Source: M0108 sp044228695 (GTDB taxonomy: Bacteria; Pseudomonadota; Gammaproteobacteria; Chromatiales; Chromatiaceae). Taken from it: a stretch of DNA of 64,000 nucleotides. The translations under genes and the position numbers were made by a program. The notes beneath the pieces were generated by a model that worked only from the letters and a program-made list of their open reading frames with translations, was not told where the DNA came from and made no database searches. Below are positions 38,396 through 47,553 of this stretch, piece by piece. The stretch is taken from assembly GCA_044228695.1 (NCBI GenBank), contig JBGAUK010000007.1, forward strand, positions 16,497 through 80,496, given 5' to 3'. How positions within the stretch are numbered: position 1 is the stretch's first letter; each line of letters starts with the position of its first letter.

Positions 38396-39520
38396 ATGCC
38401 TCGCGTCACCGTCGTTGGTGCCGGCTTCGCCGCCCTGACCGCCGTCCGCGCCCTGCACAAGGCCGGTGGTATTCAGATCTCGGTGGTGAGCCCCAAGGCC
38501 GAATTCGTCTATCTGCCCGGACTCATCTGGATTCCCTCGGGCCGCCGTCGCGCCGAGGATCTGCGCTTGCCCCTTGACCCCTTCTTTCGCCGCCTGGGGG
38601 TCGAGCACCGGGCGGCGGAGGCCCTGAGCCTGAGCACGGATGGTCGGGTACTGGAAACCAGCGCGGGCCCCCTCGAGAATGATGGCATCATCATCGCCTC
38701 TGGCGGGCGCTTCATCAAGAAGTTGCCCGGCATCGAGCACGCCATTACCCCCTGCGAGGGTATCGCCGCCGCCGAGCGCATCCGCGATCGCCTCCGGGAG
38801 ATGTCGGCCGGTGTCATCGCCCTGGGGTTTGCCGGTAACCCGCTCGAGCCCCAGGCCATGCGGGGTGGGCCCATGTTCGAGTTCCTCTTTGGCATCGATC
38901 GCCAGTTGCGCCAGGAGGGGCGTCGGGACAAGTTCAAGCTGATCTTTTTCAGCCCGGCGGACAAGCCGGGTAATCGGCTGGGCCCAAAGGCCGTCGCGGG
39001 CCTGATGGCCGAAATGCGTAAGTGCGATATCGAGACCCATCTGGGGCACAAGCTTAAGGGCTTCAGTGCGACCGGGGTGAGCACGGAGGGGGGCGATTTC
39101 GCCGCCGATCTGATCCTCTTCATGCCCGGCATGACCGGCAACGCCTGGTTTGACAAGACCCAGCTGCCGCGATCCCCGGGCGGTCTGATCCAGGCGGACG
39201 CCCAGTGCCGGGTTGCCGGCCTGGAGCGGGTCTATGTCGCGGGCGATTCCGGCAGCTTTCCAGGACCGGACTGGATGCCCAAGCAGGCCCATATGGCGGA
39301 CCTCCAGGCCAGGGCGGCCGTCGGGAACCTGCTGACGGAGTTCCGGGGTCAGGCGCCCCGCGAGACCTTCAAGGTCGAGCTGGTTTGCATCGTCGATGCC
39401 ATGGATCGCGGCATGTTGGTGGCCCGCACCGAGAAGCACAACCTGATGCTGCCCTCCAGTCGGCTTTTCCATTGGCTGAAGCGTGCCTTCGAGTGGTGGT
39501 ATCTAAGGCCCTACCGTTGA
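38396..39520 (+). CDS. SQR/NDH-2-like FAD-dependent oxidoreductase
   Basis: The 374-residue protein begins with the FAD-binding VVGAGFAALTAVRAL (residues 5-19) and carries RVYVAGDSGSFPG near residue 280, the layout of sulfide:quinone reductases and type II NADH dehydrogenases. C-terminal hydrophobic and aromatic residues (LFHWLKRAFEWWYLRPYR) could give monotopic membrane contact. Several cysteines are present, but I cannot assign the SQR redox pair. AGGAGA sits well before ATG 38396; an ATG 33 bases upstream is less likely. Substrate unknown. Confidence 0.75.
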   Translation: MPRVTVVGAGFAALTAVRALHKAGGIQISVVSPKAEFVYLPGLIWIPSGRRRAEDLRLPLDPFFRRLGVEHRAAEALSLSTDGRVLETSAGPLENDGIIIASGGRFIKKLPGIEHAITPCEGIAAAERIRDRLREMSAGVIALGFAGNPLEPQAMRGGPMFEFLFGIDRQLRQEGRRDKFKLIFFSPADKPGNRLGPKAVAGLMAEMRKCDIETHLGHKLKGFSATGVSTEGGDFAADLILFMPGMTGNAWFDKTQLPRSPGGLIQADAQCRVAGLERVYVAGDSGSFPGPDWMPKQAHMADLQARAAVGNLLTEFRGQAPRETFKVELVCIVDAMDRGMLVARTEKHNLMLPSSRLFHWLKRAFEWWYLRPYR

Positions 39521-39560
39521 TGCCAGGCCGCGCCACGGGGGGGCGTTCGTTCCCCGGCCC

Positions 39561-39592
39561 ATAAAAAAGGCCGGTAGGGGACTACCGGCCTT
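39561..39592 (-). terminator. Rho-independent terminator of the RRM gene
   Basis: AAGGCCGGTAG (39567-39577) and CTACCGGCCTT (39582-39592) pair perfectly around GGGA. Read on the minus strand the stem is followed by a T-rich tract (the ATAAAAAA at 39561-39568 on the plus strand). It may also stop plus-strand transcription from the flavoprotein gene. Confidence 0.85.
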
Positions 39593-39636
39593 AGGGGCTG
39601 GACGACGGTGCAAGCCCGCCGTCTGGGGTGCGCCGC

Positions 39637-39939
39637 TTAGTAGCGGCGACCACCGCCAGGGCCGCCGCCACCGCCGCCACTGCGCTGGGGACGGTCAGTG
39701 CGGGGCTTGGCCTGGTTGACGCGCATGTTGCGCCCCTTGAGGGGAGTCTCGTTGAGTGCCTTGATGGCGGCATCCGCCTCGGAGTTGTTGGGCATCTCCA
39801 CGAAGCCAAAGCCCTTAGACTGGCCAGAGAACTTGTCGCTAATTAGGCTGACGCTGGAGATTTCGCCGTAAGCCCCAAAGGCCTCGCGTAGTTCGTCCTC
39901 GGTGACGCCGTATGAGAGGTTGCCAACGTAAATGTTCAT
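39637..39939 (-). CDS. Glycine-rich RRM RNA-binding protein
   Basis: The 100-residue protein has one RNA recognition motif: RNP2 IYVGNL (residues 3-8) and RNP1 KGFGFVEM (residues 42-49). A short Arg/Gly-rich tail ends GGGRRY. Proteins of this kind are often cold-induced in bacteria and act as RNA chaperones, and a DEAD-box helicase gene next to it fits such a role (inference). It has its own terminator and a ~140-base upstream gap without an ORF. Confidence 0.93.
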   Translation of the reverse strand: MNIYVGNLSYGVTEDELREAFGAYGEISSVSLISDKFSGQSKGFGFVEMPNNSEADAAIKALNETPLKGRNMRVNQAKPRTDRPQRSGGGGGGPGGGRRY

Positions 39940-40082
39940 GTCTCTTCTGTCTCGATAGATCTTATGTGTATTGGCAAAAGAAGAACGGTCGAATAATCAA
40001 TACACAACTTAATCGACGGTCGGATTTCGGGCCGCTTGTGCAAGCCCGAGAAGAAGGGGGTGCCGGGCTCCTAACATCCTGA

Positions 40083-41360
40083 TCAACCCGCCTGGCGCAT
40101 TCCGTGCCCAGACCGGCCCTGGCGCGGGGGGCTCTGCCGATGCGGATTCGGACCCTGGGGCCTGGCGTTCGTCGCCGGGCGCGGGCGCTGAAAGCGCACG
40201 GGTTCTGGATCCAGAGGGGCGGTGCCGGCGGGCAAGGGCTCGAAGCCCAGGATGGTATGCAAGGGGATTTTGCGTTTCAGCAACCGCTGAATGTCGGCCA
40301 GCAGCTTATGCTCGTCGGGGCTGACCAGCGACAGGGCGGTACCCTCGGAGCCGGCGCGGCCGGTGCGCCCGATGCGGTGGACATAGTCCTCCGGGACATT
40401 GGGCAGTTCGTAGTTGACCACATGGGGCAGCCGGTCGATATCCAGACCCCGAGCGGCGATGTCGGTCGCGACCAAGGCGCGGACTTCGCCCTGCTTGAAG
40501 CCGAGCAGGGCCCGGGTGCGGGCGCTCTGGCTCTTGTTCCCATGGATGGCGGCGGAGCTGATCCCATCGGTTGCCAACTGGTCGGACAGTCGGTTGGCGC
40601 CATGCTTGGTGCGCGTGAAGACCAGGACCTGCTCCCAGCCGCCGGCGTGGATCAGGTGGGATAGCAGTTCGCGCTTGCGGGTCTTGTCCACCGGGTGGGC
40701 CAGTTGCCGCACCAGGTCGGCGGTATCGTTGCGCCGCGCGACCTCGATGAAGGTGGGCGAACGCAGGATGCCGGTGGCAAGCTGCTCGATCTCGGCGGAA
40801 TAGGTGGCGGAGAAGAGGAGATTCTGGCGGCGCGTTGGCAGGAGTCTCAACACGCGGCGAATGTCGTGGATAAAGCCCATGTCAAGCATGCGGTCGGCCT
40901 CATCCAAGACCAGAATCTCGATGCGCGACAGGTCGATGGTGCCCTGACCCGCATGATCGAGCAGACGACCGGGCGTGGCTACCACCAGATCGACGCCGAC
41001 CCGCAACCGCTCCACTTGGGGCTGGATGCCGACGCCGCCGAAGATAACGGCCGTGCGCAGGGGTAAAAATTGACCATAGGTGCGGACGCTCTCCTCAACC
41101 TGGGCCGCCAGTTCGCGGGTGGGCGTCAGTACCAGGGCGCGGGGTTGACGGCCGGTTCTTGGCCGGCCATGCAGAAGCTGGAGAATGGGCAGGGCGAAGG
41201 CAGCGGTCTTGCCGGTGCCGGTCTGGGCGCCGGCCAGGATGTCGCCACCGGCGAGGACCGTCGGGATCGCTTGGGCCTGAATCGGGGTGGGAACGTCATA
41301 GCCTTGGGCGTCAATCGCCCGCAGCAATTCGGCCCTGAGGCCGAGGGAGGAAAAGGGCAT
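40083..41360 (-). CDS. rhlE: DEAD-box RNA helicase RhlE
   Basis: The ATP-dependent RNA helicase has 425 residues with all core motifs: Q motif GYDVPTPIQ, Walker A AGAQTGTGKT, PTRELAAQ, DEAD in LVLDEADRMLDMGF, SAT in LFSATYS, and YVHRIGRTGRAG. The C-terminus is a basic Arg/Pro/Gly tail typical of RhlE. ATG 41360 with AGGAG 9 bases upstream gives MPFSSLGL, the family start. A longer frame upstream is untranslated leader. Confidence 0.94.
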   Translation of the reverse strand: MPFSSLGLRAELLRAIDAQGYDVPTPIQAQAIPTVLAGGDILAGAQTGTGKTAAFALPILQLLHGRPRTGRQPRALVLTPTRELAAQVEESVRTYGQFLPLRTAVIFGGVGIQPQVERLRVGVDLVVATPGRLLDHAGQGTIDLSRIEILVLDEADRMLDMGFIHDIRRVLRLLPTRRQNLLFSATYSAEIEQLATGILRSPTFIEVARRNDTADLVRQLAHPVDKTRKRELLSHLIHAGGWEQVLVFTRTKHGANRLSDQLATDGISSAAIHGNKSQSARTRALLGFKQGEVRALVATDIAARGLDIDRLPHVVNYELPNVPEDYVHRIGRTGRAGSEGTALSLVSPDEHKLLADIQRLLKRKIPLHTILGFEPLPAGTAPLDPEPVRFQRPRPATNARPQGPNPHRQSPPRQGRSGHGMRQAG

Positions 41361-41560
41361 GAAAACTCCTGGATGGGATGCGCCAAAGGCCGTACATCCC
41401 AGGGACTCCGGGCGTCGTCGCAAGGGGACGACAGGGGGAGAAGGGGGTGAAATAGATACCATCCAGTGAGTACTGGCCTGGTCTGAGCGAAAATGGGTGT
41501 GCAGAGGAAGCGTGCCTGGGGGTGTGGGCGCGAATCGGGTAGCGCTATTATTTAGGGCTG

Positions 41561-41588
41561 AGTATAACCTAGCGCCAGGATTTGTGAA
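41561..41588 (-). promoter_or_regulatory. Candidate rhlE promoter
   Basis: On the minus strand TTCACA (plus positions 41583-41588), a 16-base spacer and TATACT (41561-41566). It would give a leader of almost 200 bases before rhlE, long enough for cold-responsive RNA structure. Confidence 0.55.
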
Positions 41589-41606
41589 GTGAAGATTAGG
41601 TGACGC

Positions 41607-41744
41607 CTAGCTAGCGCTTGGCCGCACCAGGACCCGCTCGACGGGGTCCAGCACCGGCTGGAGGTCGCCGAGGGGGGATGCGGCAATCTCTTGTCCATGA
41701 ATCACCTTGTTATGGTATACAGTCAATTTATTGACAATTGTCAT
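41607..41744 (-). CDS. Possible small protein, 45 residues
   Basis: An ORF from ATG 41744 to TAG 41607 lies in the rhlE-sucA gap, with GAGG 8 bases before the start. It reads MTIVNKLTVYHNKVIHGQEI and continues with AASPLGDLQPVLDPVERVLV. The second half has the C/G-rich third codon positions of genuine genes here (GTG CTG GAC CCC GTC GAG CGG). It ends about 20 bases before the proposed rhlE promoter. No family is recognised. It could be a real small protein, the remnant of a longer gene, or chance. Confidence 0.4.
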   Translation of the reverse strand: MTIVNKLTVYHNKVIHGQEIAASPLGDLQPVLDPVERVLVRPSAS

Positions 41745-41870
41745 CGGTCTGACCTCGGCCTGGCTTTGCCAGGCTGGGAAATTGCTATTGGCAAGGTCAC
41801 GATTGAATCCAAGCGTCCATCAGAGGCGCATCGATAAAGACAGGCTCAACCTGCGGAGTTTATAACCACC

Positions 41871-44723
41871 ATGAGCGCTTTGATCGAGATGTTTCGCGCC
41901 TCGAGCGCGCTGTATGGAGGCAATGCGGCCTTCATCGAAGACTTGTACGAACGTTACCTCGCCGATCCGGAGAGCGTGGATCTAGCCTGGCGGCAACGCT
42001 TCGACATCATGCGCGGCGGGGCCGCGAATGATATACCCCACGGTCCCGTCAAGGAAAATTTCCTGCGGCTGGCGCGGGAGAGCCATGTCCGGCCCTTGGT
42101 CCGTTCCGCGGATCGACTGGAGCCGGCGGCGGCGGAGAAGCAGTCCGCGGTCCTGCGGCTCATCAATGCCTATCGTTATCGCGGTCATCAGGCCGCCGAC
42201 CTGGACCCCATCCATCTGCGTGAGCAGCCTCCGGTCCAGGACCTGGACCCGGCTTTTTATCAGTTGGGGGAGGCGGATCTGGATCAGGTTTTCCATACTG
42301 GCTCCCTCTACGCCCCCGACCGCATGCGCTTGAGCGATATTGTTGCCCTCTTGAGGGAGATTTACTGCGGCTCCGTGGGCTCCGAGTATATGCACATCAC
42401 GAGCGTTGAGGAAAAACGCTGGATTCAGAAGCGGTTGGAAGGCTACCGGGCCAAGCCGGAATTGGAGTCCGATGATCGCCGCTGGCTGTTGACCCTGCTG
42501 ACGGCGGCGGAAGGTCTGGAGCGTTATCTTCACGCCCGGTATGTTGGCCAGAAGCGCTTTTCGCTGGAAGGCGGCGAGGCCATGATTCCCCTGATGGATG
42601 AGTTGATCCAGCGCGCCGGGCGCAAGGGCATCAAGGAGGTCGTCATTGGCATGGCCCATCGTGGCCGGCTCAATGTCCTCATCAATCTCCTGGGCAAGCC
42701 ACCCAAGACCCTCTTTGACGAGTTCGAGGGCCGCGTTCCCCACGTTGGCGACAGGGCTGGGGACGTCAAGTACCACATGGGATTCTCCTCCGACGTCGAG
42801 ACCCCGGGCGGCGGCGTCCACCTGGTACTGGGCTTCAATCCCTCCCATCTGGAGATTGTCAACCCGGTCATTGAGGGCTCGGTGCGTGCCCGCCAGCGTC
42901 GCCGCCGCGACCGTACCGGTGACCAGGTCCTCCCCCTGCTAATCCACGGTGACTCGGCCTTTGCCGGTCAGGGCGTGGTGCCCGAGACCCTGCAGCTTTC
43001 CCAGACCCGCAGTTACGGCACTGGCGGGACCCTGCATGTGGTGGTCAATAACCAGATTGGCTTTACCACCAGCCACCCCCTGGACGTCCGTTCCACGCCC
43101 TACTGCACCGATGTGGCCAAGATGGTCCAGGCTCCGGTCTTCCACGTAAATGGCGATGACCCGGAGGCGGTCATCTTCGTCACCCGCATGGCCCTGGACT
43201 ACCGCAACGAGTTCCACAAGGATGTCGTCATCGACCTGATCTGTTACCGCCGTCTGGGTCACAACGAGGCCGACGAGCCCGCCGTGACCCAGCCGATGAT
43301 GTACAAAAAGATTCGCGCCCATCCCACGGCTAGGGAGGTCTACGCCCAGCGACTGGATGAGCTGGGCATCCTGGGCAAGGAGGAAGCGGAGACCTTGGTC
43401 GGTAATTATCGCAGCTCCATTGAGCATGGGGTGGTGATGGCCCGCCCCGTCATGTGCGGACTGGATAACGCCTTTCGGGTGTCCTGGCGAGCCTTTGCCG
43501 GCAAGGGCTGGGACCAGGATGCGGATACGGGAATGTCGCGCGCCAAGCTTCAGGACCTGGCCCAGCGACTGCTGCGAGTACCTGATGGCTTCGAACTCCA
43601 TCCCCGGGTCAGTAAGATCTGGAACGAACGGCGCAAGATGGCCAAGGGCGATCAGTTGGCCGACTGGGGGTTCTGCGAGAACCTGGCCTACGCGAGTCTG
43701 GTTGACGCCGGTTTCCCCGTGCGTCTCTCGGGACAGGACTGCGGCCGCGGCACCTTCTTCCATCGCCACGCCAAGATCCACGACCAACTGACGGGGGAGA
43801 GCTACACCCCCTTGCAGCACATGTGCGAGAACCAGGGGCCCTTTATCGCCATCGACTCCATCCTGTCGGAGGAGGCGGTATTGGCTTATGAGTATGGCTA
43901 TGCCCTGGCCGAACCTAATGATCTCACCCTTTGGGAGGCCCAATTTGGTGATTTTGCCAATGGCGCTCAGGTGGTGATCGACCAGTTCATCACCTCCGCT
44001 GGCACCAAGTGGAATCTGGATTGCGGCCTGGTCATGCTGCTACCCCATGGCCTGGAGGGGCAGGGCGCGGAACACTCCTCGGCCCGCCTGGAACGTTACC
44101 TGCAACTTTGCGCCGAGGAGAACATCCAGGTCTGCGTCCCCAGTACCCCGGCCCAGATGTTCCATCTGCTGCGCCGCCAGATGCTGCGGGACTACCGTCG
44201 GCCCCTGATCGTCATGACCCCCAAGAGCTTGCTGCGGCATCGTCTGGCGACCTCCAGCCTGGACGATCTGGAGCATGGCCGTTTTCAGCCGGTGATCGGC
44301 GAGAGCGATGCCTTGGATGTGGCGGGGGTGAAGCGGGTGATCATGTGTGGCGGCAAGGTCTATTACGACCTGCTGGAGGCGCGGCGGGCGCGCGGCCTCA
44401 CGGATGTGGCCATACTGCGCCTGGAGCAGATCTATCCCTTCCCCAGGGACCAGTTCGCCGCTGCCCTGGCCCCCTACACCGCCGCGACCCAGTTCATCTG
44501 GTGTCAGGAGGAGCCCCAGAACCAAGGTGCCTGGGACCAGATCAAGCACCGCTTCCATCGCCTGCTGGCGGATAATCGACACGTGTGCTACGCGGGGCGG
44601 GCCATCTCCGCCGCTCCGGCGGTTGGCCACCGTAATGTCCATGTCGAACAGCAGGAGCGACTAATCGACGAGGCCCTCACTGGCCAGCTCAACGAAAAAC
44701 AAAATCGCAGGATCCCGTTATGA
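41871..44723 (+). CDS. sucA: 2-oxoglutarate dehydrogenase E1 component
   Basis: The thiamine-diphosphate enzyme decarboxylates 2-oxoglutarate in the TCA cycle. The 950-residue length is normal. The N-terminal E2-binding helix (NAAFIEDLYERYLADPESV), the VIGMAHRGRLNVLINLLGK block near residue 260, ThDP/metal motif HGDSAFAGQGVV and the C-terminal YPFPRDQFAAAL and WCQEEPQNQGAW are all present. It overlaps sucB as ATGA. The E3 gene lpd is not in the window. Confidence 0.97.
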   Translation: MSALIEMFRASSALYGGNAAFIEDLYERYLADPESVDLAWRQRFDIMRGGAANDIPHGPVKENFLRLARESHVRPLVRSADRLEPAAAEKQSAVLRLINAYRYRGHQAADLDPIHLREQPPVQDLDPAFYQLGEADLDQVFHTGSLYAPDRMRLSDIVALLREIYCGSVGSEYMHITSVEEKRWIQKRLEGYRAKPELESDDRRWLLTLLTAAEGLERYLHARYVGQKRFSLEGGEAMIPLMDELIQRAGRKGIKEVVIGMAHRGRLNVLINLLGKPPKTLFDEFEGRVPHVGDRAGDVKYHMGFSSDVETPGGGVHLVLGFNPSHLEIVNPVIEGSVRARQRRRRDRTGDQVLPLLIHGDSAFAGQGVVPETLQLSQTRSYGTGGTLHVVVNNQIGFTTSHPLDVRSTPYCTDVAKMVQAPVFHVNGDDPEAVIFVTRMALDYRNEFHKDVVIDLICYRRLGHNEADEPAVTQPMMYKKIRAHPTAREVYAQRLDELGILGKEEAETLVGNYRSSIEHGVVMARPVMCGLDNAFRVSWRAFAGKGWDQDADTGMSRAKLQDLAQRLLRVPDGFELHPRVSKIWNERRKMAKGDQLADWGFCENLAYASLVDAGFPVRLSGQDCGRGTFFHRHAKIHDQLTGESYTPLQHMCENQGPFIAIDSILSEEAVLAYEYGYALAEPNDLTLWEAQFGDFANGAQVVIDQFITSAGTKWNLDCGLVMLLPHGLEGQGAEHSSARLERYLQLCAEENIQVCVPSTPAQMFHLLRRQMLRDYRRPLIVMTPKSLLRHRLATSSLDDLEHGRFQPVIGESDALDVAGVKRVIMCGGKVYYDLLEARRARGLTDVAILRLEQIYPFPRDQFAAALAPYTAATQFIWCQEEPQNQGAWDQIKHRFHRLLADNRHVCYAGRAISAAPAVGHRNVHVEQQERLIDEALTGQLNEKQNRRIPL

Positions 44724-45949
44724 CAACCCCTACTGAAGTCCTCGTTCCCGCCCTCCCGGAGTCCGTCGCCGATGCCACCGTCCTGGCTTGGCATAAGAAG
44801 CCTGGCGACCTGGTCAAGAAAGACGAAAGCCTGGTCGATCTGGAGACGGACAAGGTGGTCCTGGAGGTGCCCGCACCCGCCGATGGTCAGTTGTCCGAGA
44901 TTCTCGTGTCGGTCGGTGAAGTGGTGACCGCCTCGACCGTATTGGGCCGCATCGGCGCCGTCGGTGTCGCGCCGGTGGCCGGTGGTGAGGCTGCCAAGCC
45001 CGTGGCCGTCGCCAGCGCTCCCGCGGGTGCGCTGCCTGAGGCTGGTGCCGTGCTGGCCCCCGCCGCCCGCCGCCTGGTCAAGGAGCTCGATCTCAATCCC
45101 GCCGACATCGCCGGTAGCGGCAAGGATGGGCGCATCCATAAGAGCGATGTCGTAGCGCATCTTGACCAGCGCGAGGCCAGTCGCCCCGCCGCCGATGCCG
45201 ATACGACTCCGCGGGTCACTCAAGCCCCGGCCCTGAGCGGCGAGGCGGGTAGGCCCGAGCAGCGCGTGCCCATGACGCGCCTGCGCGCTCGCGTCGCCGA
45301 ACGCCTGGTTCAGGCCCAGCAGACAGCCGCCATCCTCACCACCTTCAACGAGGTGGATATGCAGCCCGTCATGGAGCTGCGTAACCGGTACAAGGACCAG
45401 TTCGAGAAAGCCCATGGCGTACGCATGGGCTTCATGTCCTTCTTCGTCAAGGGTACGGTGGAGGCTCTGCGCCGCTTCCCCATCGTGAATGTCTCGGTGG
45501 ATGGCGCCGACATCATCTATCACGGCTACTATGACATCGGCATCGCCGTCAGCAGCCCGCGCGGCCTGGTGGTCCCTATTCTGCGCAATTGCGATCAACT
45601 CACCATGGCCGGCGTGGAGCAGGGCATCACCGACTTCGGCCGCAAGGCCAAGGACGGCAGCCTGAGCTTCGAGGACCTGACCGGCGGCACCTTCACCATC
45701 ACTAATGGTGGCGTCTTCGGCTCTCTGCTCTCGACTCCCATCCTCAATCCGCCGCAGAGCGCCATTCTGGGCATGCACAAGATTCAGGAGCGCCCCATGG
45801 TGGTACAGGGCCAGATCGTGGCCAGACCCATGATGTATCTGGCCCTTTCCTACGACCACCGCATCATCGACGGCCGAGATGCCGTTCAGTTTCTGGTCAC
45901 CATCAAGGATATGCTTGAGGACCCGTCGCGATTGCTGCTGGGCGTCTGA
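44720..45949 (+). CDS. sucB: Dihydrolipoyl succinyltransferase E2 component
   Basis: This is the core of the 2-oxoglutarate dehydrogenase complex. In the 409-residue protein, lipoyl domain residues 1-80 carry the acceptor K45 in LETDKVVLEV. An Ala/Pro linker, an E1/E3-binding domain (APAARRLVKELDLNPADIAG, about 114-145) and a catalytic domain with H380-x3-D384-G385 follow. It is translationally coupled to sucA and followed by a terminator. Confidence 0.97.
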   Translation: MTTPTEVLVPALPESVADATVLAWHKKPGDLVKKDESLVDLETDKVVLEVPAPADGQLSEILVSVGEVVTASTVLGRIGAVGVAPVAGGEAAKPVAVASAPAGALPEAGAVLAPAARRLVKELDLNPADIAGSGKDGRIHKSDVVAHLDQREASRPAADADTTPRVTQAPALSGEAGRPEQRVPMTRLRARVAERLVQAQQTAAILTTFNEVDMQPVMELRNRYKDQFEKAHGVRMGFMSFFVKGTVEALRRFPIVNVSVDGADIIYHGYYDIGIAVSSPRGLVVPILRNCDQLTMAGVEQGITDFGRKAKDGSLSFEDLTGGTFTITNGGVFGSLLSTPILNPPQSAILGMHKIQERPMVVQGQIVARPMMYLALSYDHRIIDGRDAVQFLVTIKDMLEDPSRLLLGV

Positions 45950-45966
45950 TTTCCCCTGCTCAAGCA

Positions 45967-45995
45967 AGGGGACCAGGGATTGGTCCCCTCCTTTT
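45967..45995 (+). terminator. Rho-independent terminator of sucAB
   Basis: AGGGGACC (45967-45974) pairs with GGTCCCCT (45982-45989) across a 7-base loop, followed by CCTTTT, 17 bases after the sucB stop. Confidence 0.8.
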
Positions 45996-46107
45996 GGGTT
46001 TGCCGCCGCTTGACGGGGTGCAGGCTATAGCCCTGAAGGCGTCGGCTTCGCTGAAGCTAAAGGTTACTTGACGATTCTCCCGACCTCGAAACCAAGGCGA
46101 CGCCAGC

Positions 46108-46788
46108 CTATTTACGCACCGCGTCTATGCCCTTGTGTGGAATGAAGAGGCCACAGCCCATGTTGCGGTAGGGTCCCAAGCCAGTGACCTGGAGGCGGAT
46201 GGATTCCGCGGGGGAGAGATCGGCAAGCAAGAGGCTGCGGGTTTGCAAGCCCCCGCCGGGGATGGTGAGGGTGGTAGTTTTGCCGCACAGGGCCTTGCGA
46301 ACCCCGATGTTGAGGTGATGGAGTTCCCGGGCCATGCGCGTCAAGAAGGCCTCTTCATCCTCCCCGTCCAGGCTGAAGATATAACGAGCCAGGAGGGTGG
46401 TCTCCTTGCTCAGGGGTCTCGGCTTGGCGGCACCGAGGGTGAGAGGGCAGCCGGCTACGTTCAGGGTGCGCCCGCTTAGCCCTTGGATCAGGTCATGCTG
46501 TCTCTCCTGACGTACGCGTATCGCCAGCTTGGTGCGGCGAGACAGAATGAGGTGACTTTCGGTGCCGTGCGTTGGCCGTTCCCAACCATTCTGGGAGCCG
46601 GCGACGTGAATGCTGTGTACGCCCGCATCGGCCTCCTCACCAAACCAAGGCAACGCGTCAATGATGGCGCTGGCGAGGGCATGGGCATGGTCCACGGGTA
46701 GCCGCTTGCAATCGAGGTCGAAGAGGATATCGACGACCTCTCCCGTTACCTCACAGTCTTGTTCGCTGGGATTTTCTTGCCAAAACAT
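46108..46788 (-). CDS. Orphan Cas6/Cmx6-like protein
   Basis: The 226-residue protein resembles the Cas6/Cmx6 family of CRISPR RNA endoribonucleases. It has an early VVDILFDLDCKRLPVDHAHAL block (about residues 18-38), a SRRTKLAIRV strand, an SLLLADLSPAESIRLQ block and the C-terminal glycine-rich loop GLGPYRNMGCGLFIPHK (203-219). No CRISPR repeats and no other cas genes lie in the window. It is the third gene of a compact operon (12-base gap from the 241-residue gene). It may cleave a cellular RNA, process a distant array, or have lost activity. Family membership is by pattern recognition only. Confidence 0.7.
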   Translation of the reverse strand: MFWQENPSEQDCEVTGEVVDILFDLDCKRLPVDHAHALASAIIDALPWFGEEADAGVHSIHVAGSQNGWERPTHGTESHLILSRRTKLAIRVRQERQHDLIQGLSGRTLNVAGCPLTLGAAKPRPLSKETTLLARYIFSLDGEDEEAFLTRMARELHHLNIGVRKALCGKTTTLTIPGGGLQTRSLLLADLSPAESIRLQVTGLGPYRNMGCGLFIPHKGIDAVRK

Positions 46789-46800
46789 GGTGTTTTCCCG

Positions 46801-47526
46801 TTAATTTACCGGCAGGCGCTCGCGTAGGGCCTCGCGGTCGAACCACCAGTCATCCTGAACCAGTACATCGACTACGTTACGCAGTCGAACCAGGAATTTC
46901 TCGGGTTGTTTGAGTTCCAGCTTCTCCATCCAGTAATCAAAGGCCTCCTGACTATCCACGCCCCCGTGGCGGCGTGCCACCTGGCCAAGGATCTGGTTGG
47001 CGAAGAACATCAGATTTTCCCGCTGAGTCCCCTCGGCCCGGATGTCAGCCAGGAAGAGGGCGGTGGTGGCGGCCACGGCGGCGCCATCCGCGTCGTCCGG
47101 GGTCTCCTCGACGATGTGGGTCAGGAGTTCTACGGATAGGTCAGGGTCCATGGGATAGGTGACCGCCAGCCAGATGCCTTGACCAAGGGCGGCCAGGGAT
47201 TGGGGTTGGTCGGCTTGGAAGAGGACGTCGCAGGCATCTGCGGCGGACTCGAAGTCCTCGTGGGCGATGAAGACATCCAGAACCTCCCGGCCCAAGGGCC
47301 AGGCCTCTGCCCCCCGCTCCAGGCTAACCAGGGCGCGGGCCATTTGCAGGCGGGCATCCGCGAGTTCGGCGGCGTTGGCCCCCATTCGGGTGAGGTCATC
47401 CAGCCGCTCCCGCAAGGCCTCAAGATGAGATTCAAGGGCCGCCTGCTCGGCGGCCAGGTTGATGACGGCGTCCGCGGCAGTGTCAGTCAGCCGCCGGCTA
47501 TTGATTTCCAAGGGATTAAGTTCCAT
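46801..47526 (-). CDS. Helical (TPR-like) protein of unknown function, 241 residues
   Basis: I do not recognise this family. The sequence is almost entirely helical and acidic, without signal or membrane segment. The middle (about residues 55-145) has Ala/Leu-rich helix pairs such as ADARLQMARALVSLERGAEA and DFESAADACDVLFQADQP that resemble a TPR-type solenoid. The C-terminus has FDYWMEKLELKQPEKFLVRL and DDWWFDREALRERL. It lies between the 63-residue gene (27-base gap) and the Cas6-like gene (12-base gap), with AGGA before ATG 47526. A scaffold or partner role for the Cas6-like protein is inference. Confidence 0.75.
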   Translation of the reverse strand: MELNPLEINSRRLTDTAADAVINLAAEQAALESHLEALRERLDDLTRMGANAAELADARLQMARALVSLERGAEAWPLGREVLDVFIAHEDFESAADACDVLFQADQPQSLAALGQGIWLAVTYPMDPDLSVELLTHIVEETPDDADGAAVAATTALFLADIRAEGTQRENLMFFANQILGQVARRHGGVDSQEAFDYWMEKLELKQPEKFLVRLRNVVDVLVQDDWWFDREALRERLPVN

Positions 47527-47553
47527 GGCGTTATCCTGGTAGCTTGCGTCGGT

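Noticed and set aside
41733..41742. Palindrome GACAATTGTC with TTGACA as a sucA promoter
   Set aside because: No acceptable -10 element lies 16-18 bases downstream on the plus strand; it is noted only with the small ORF.
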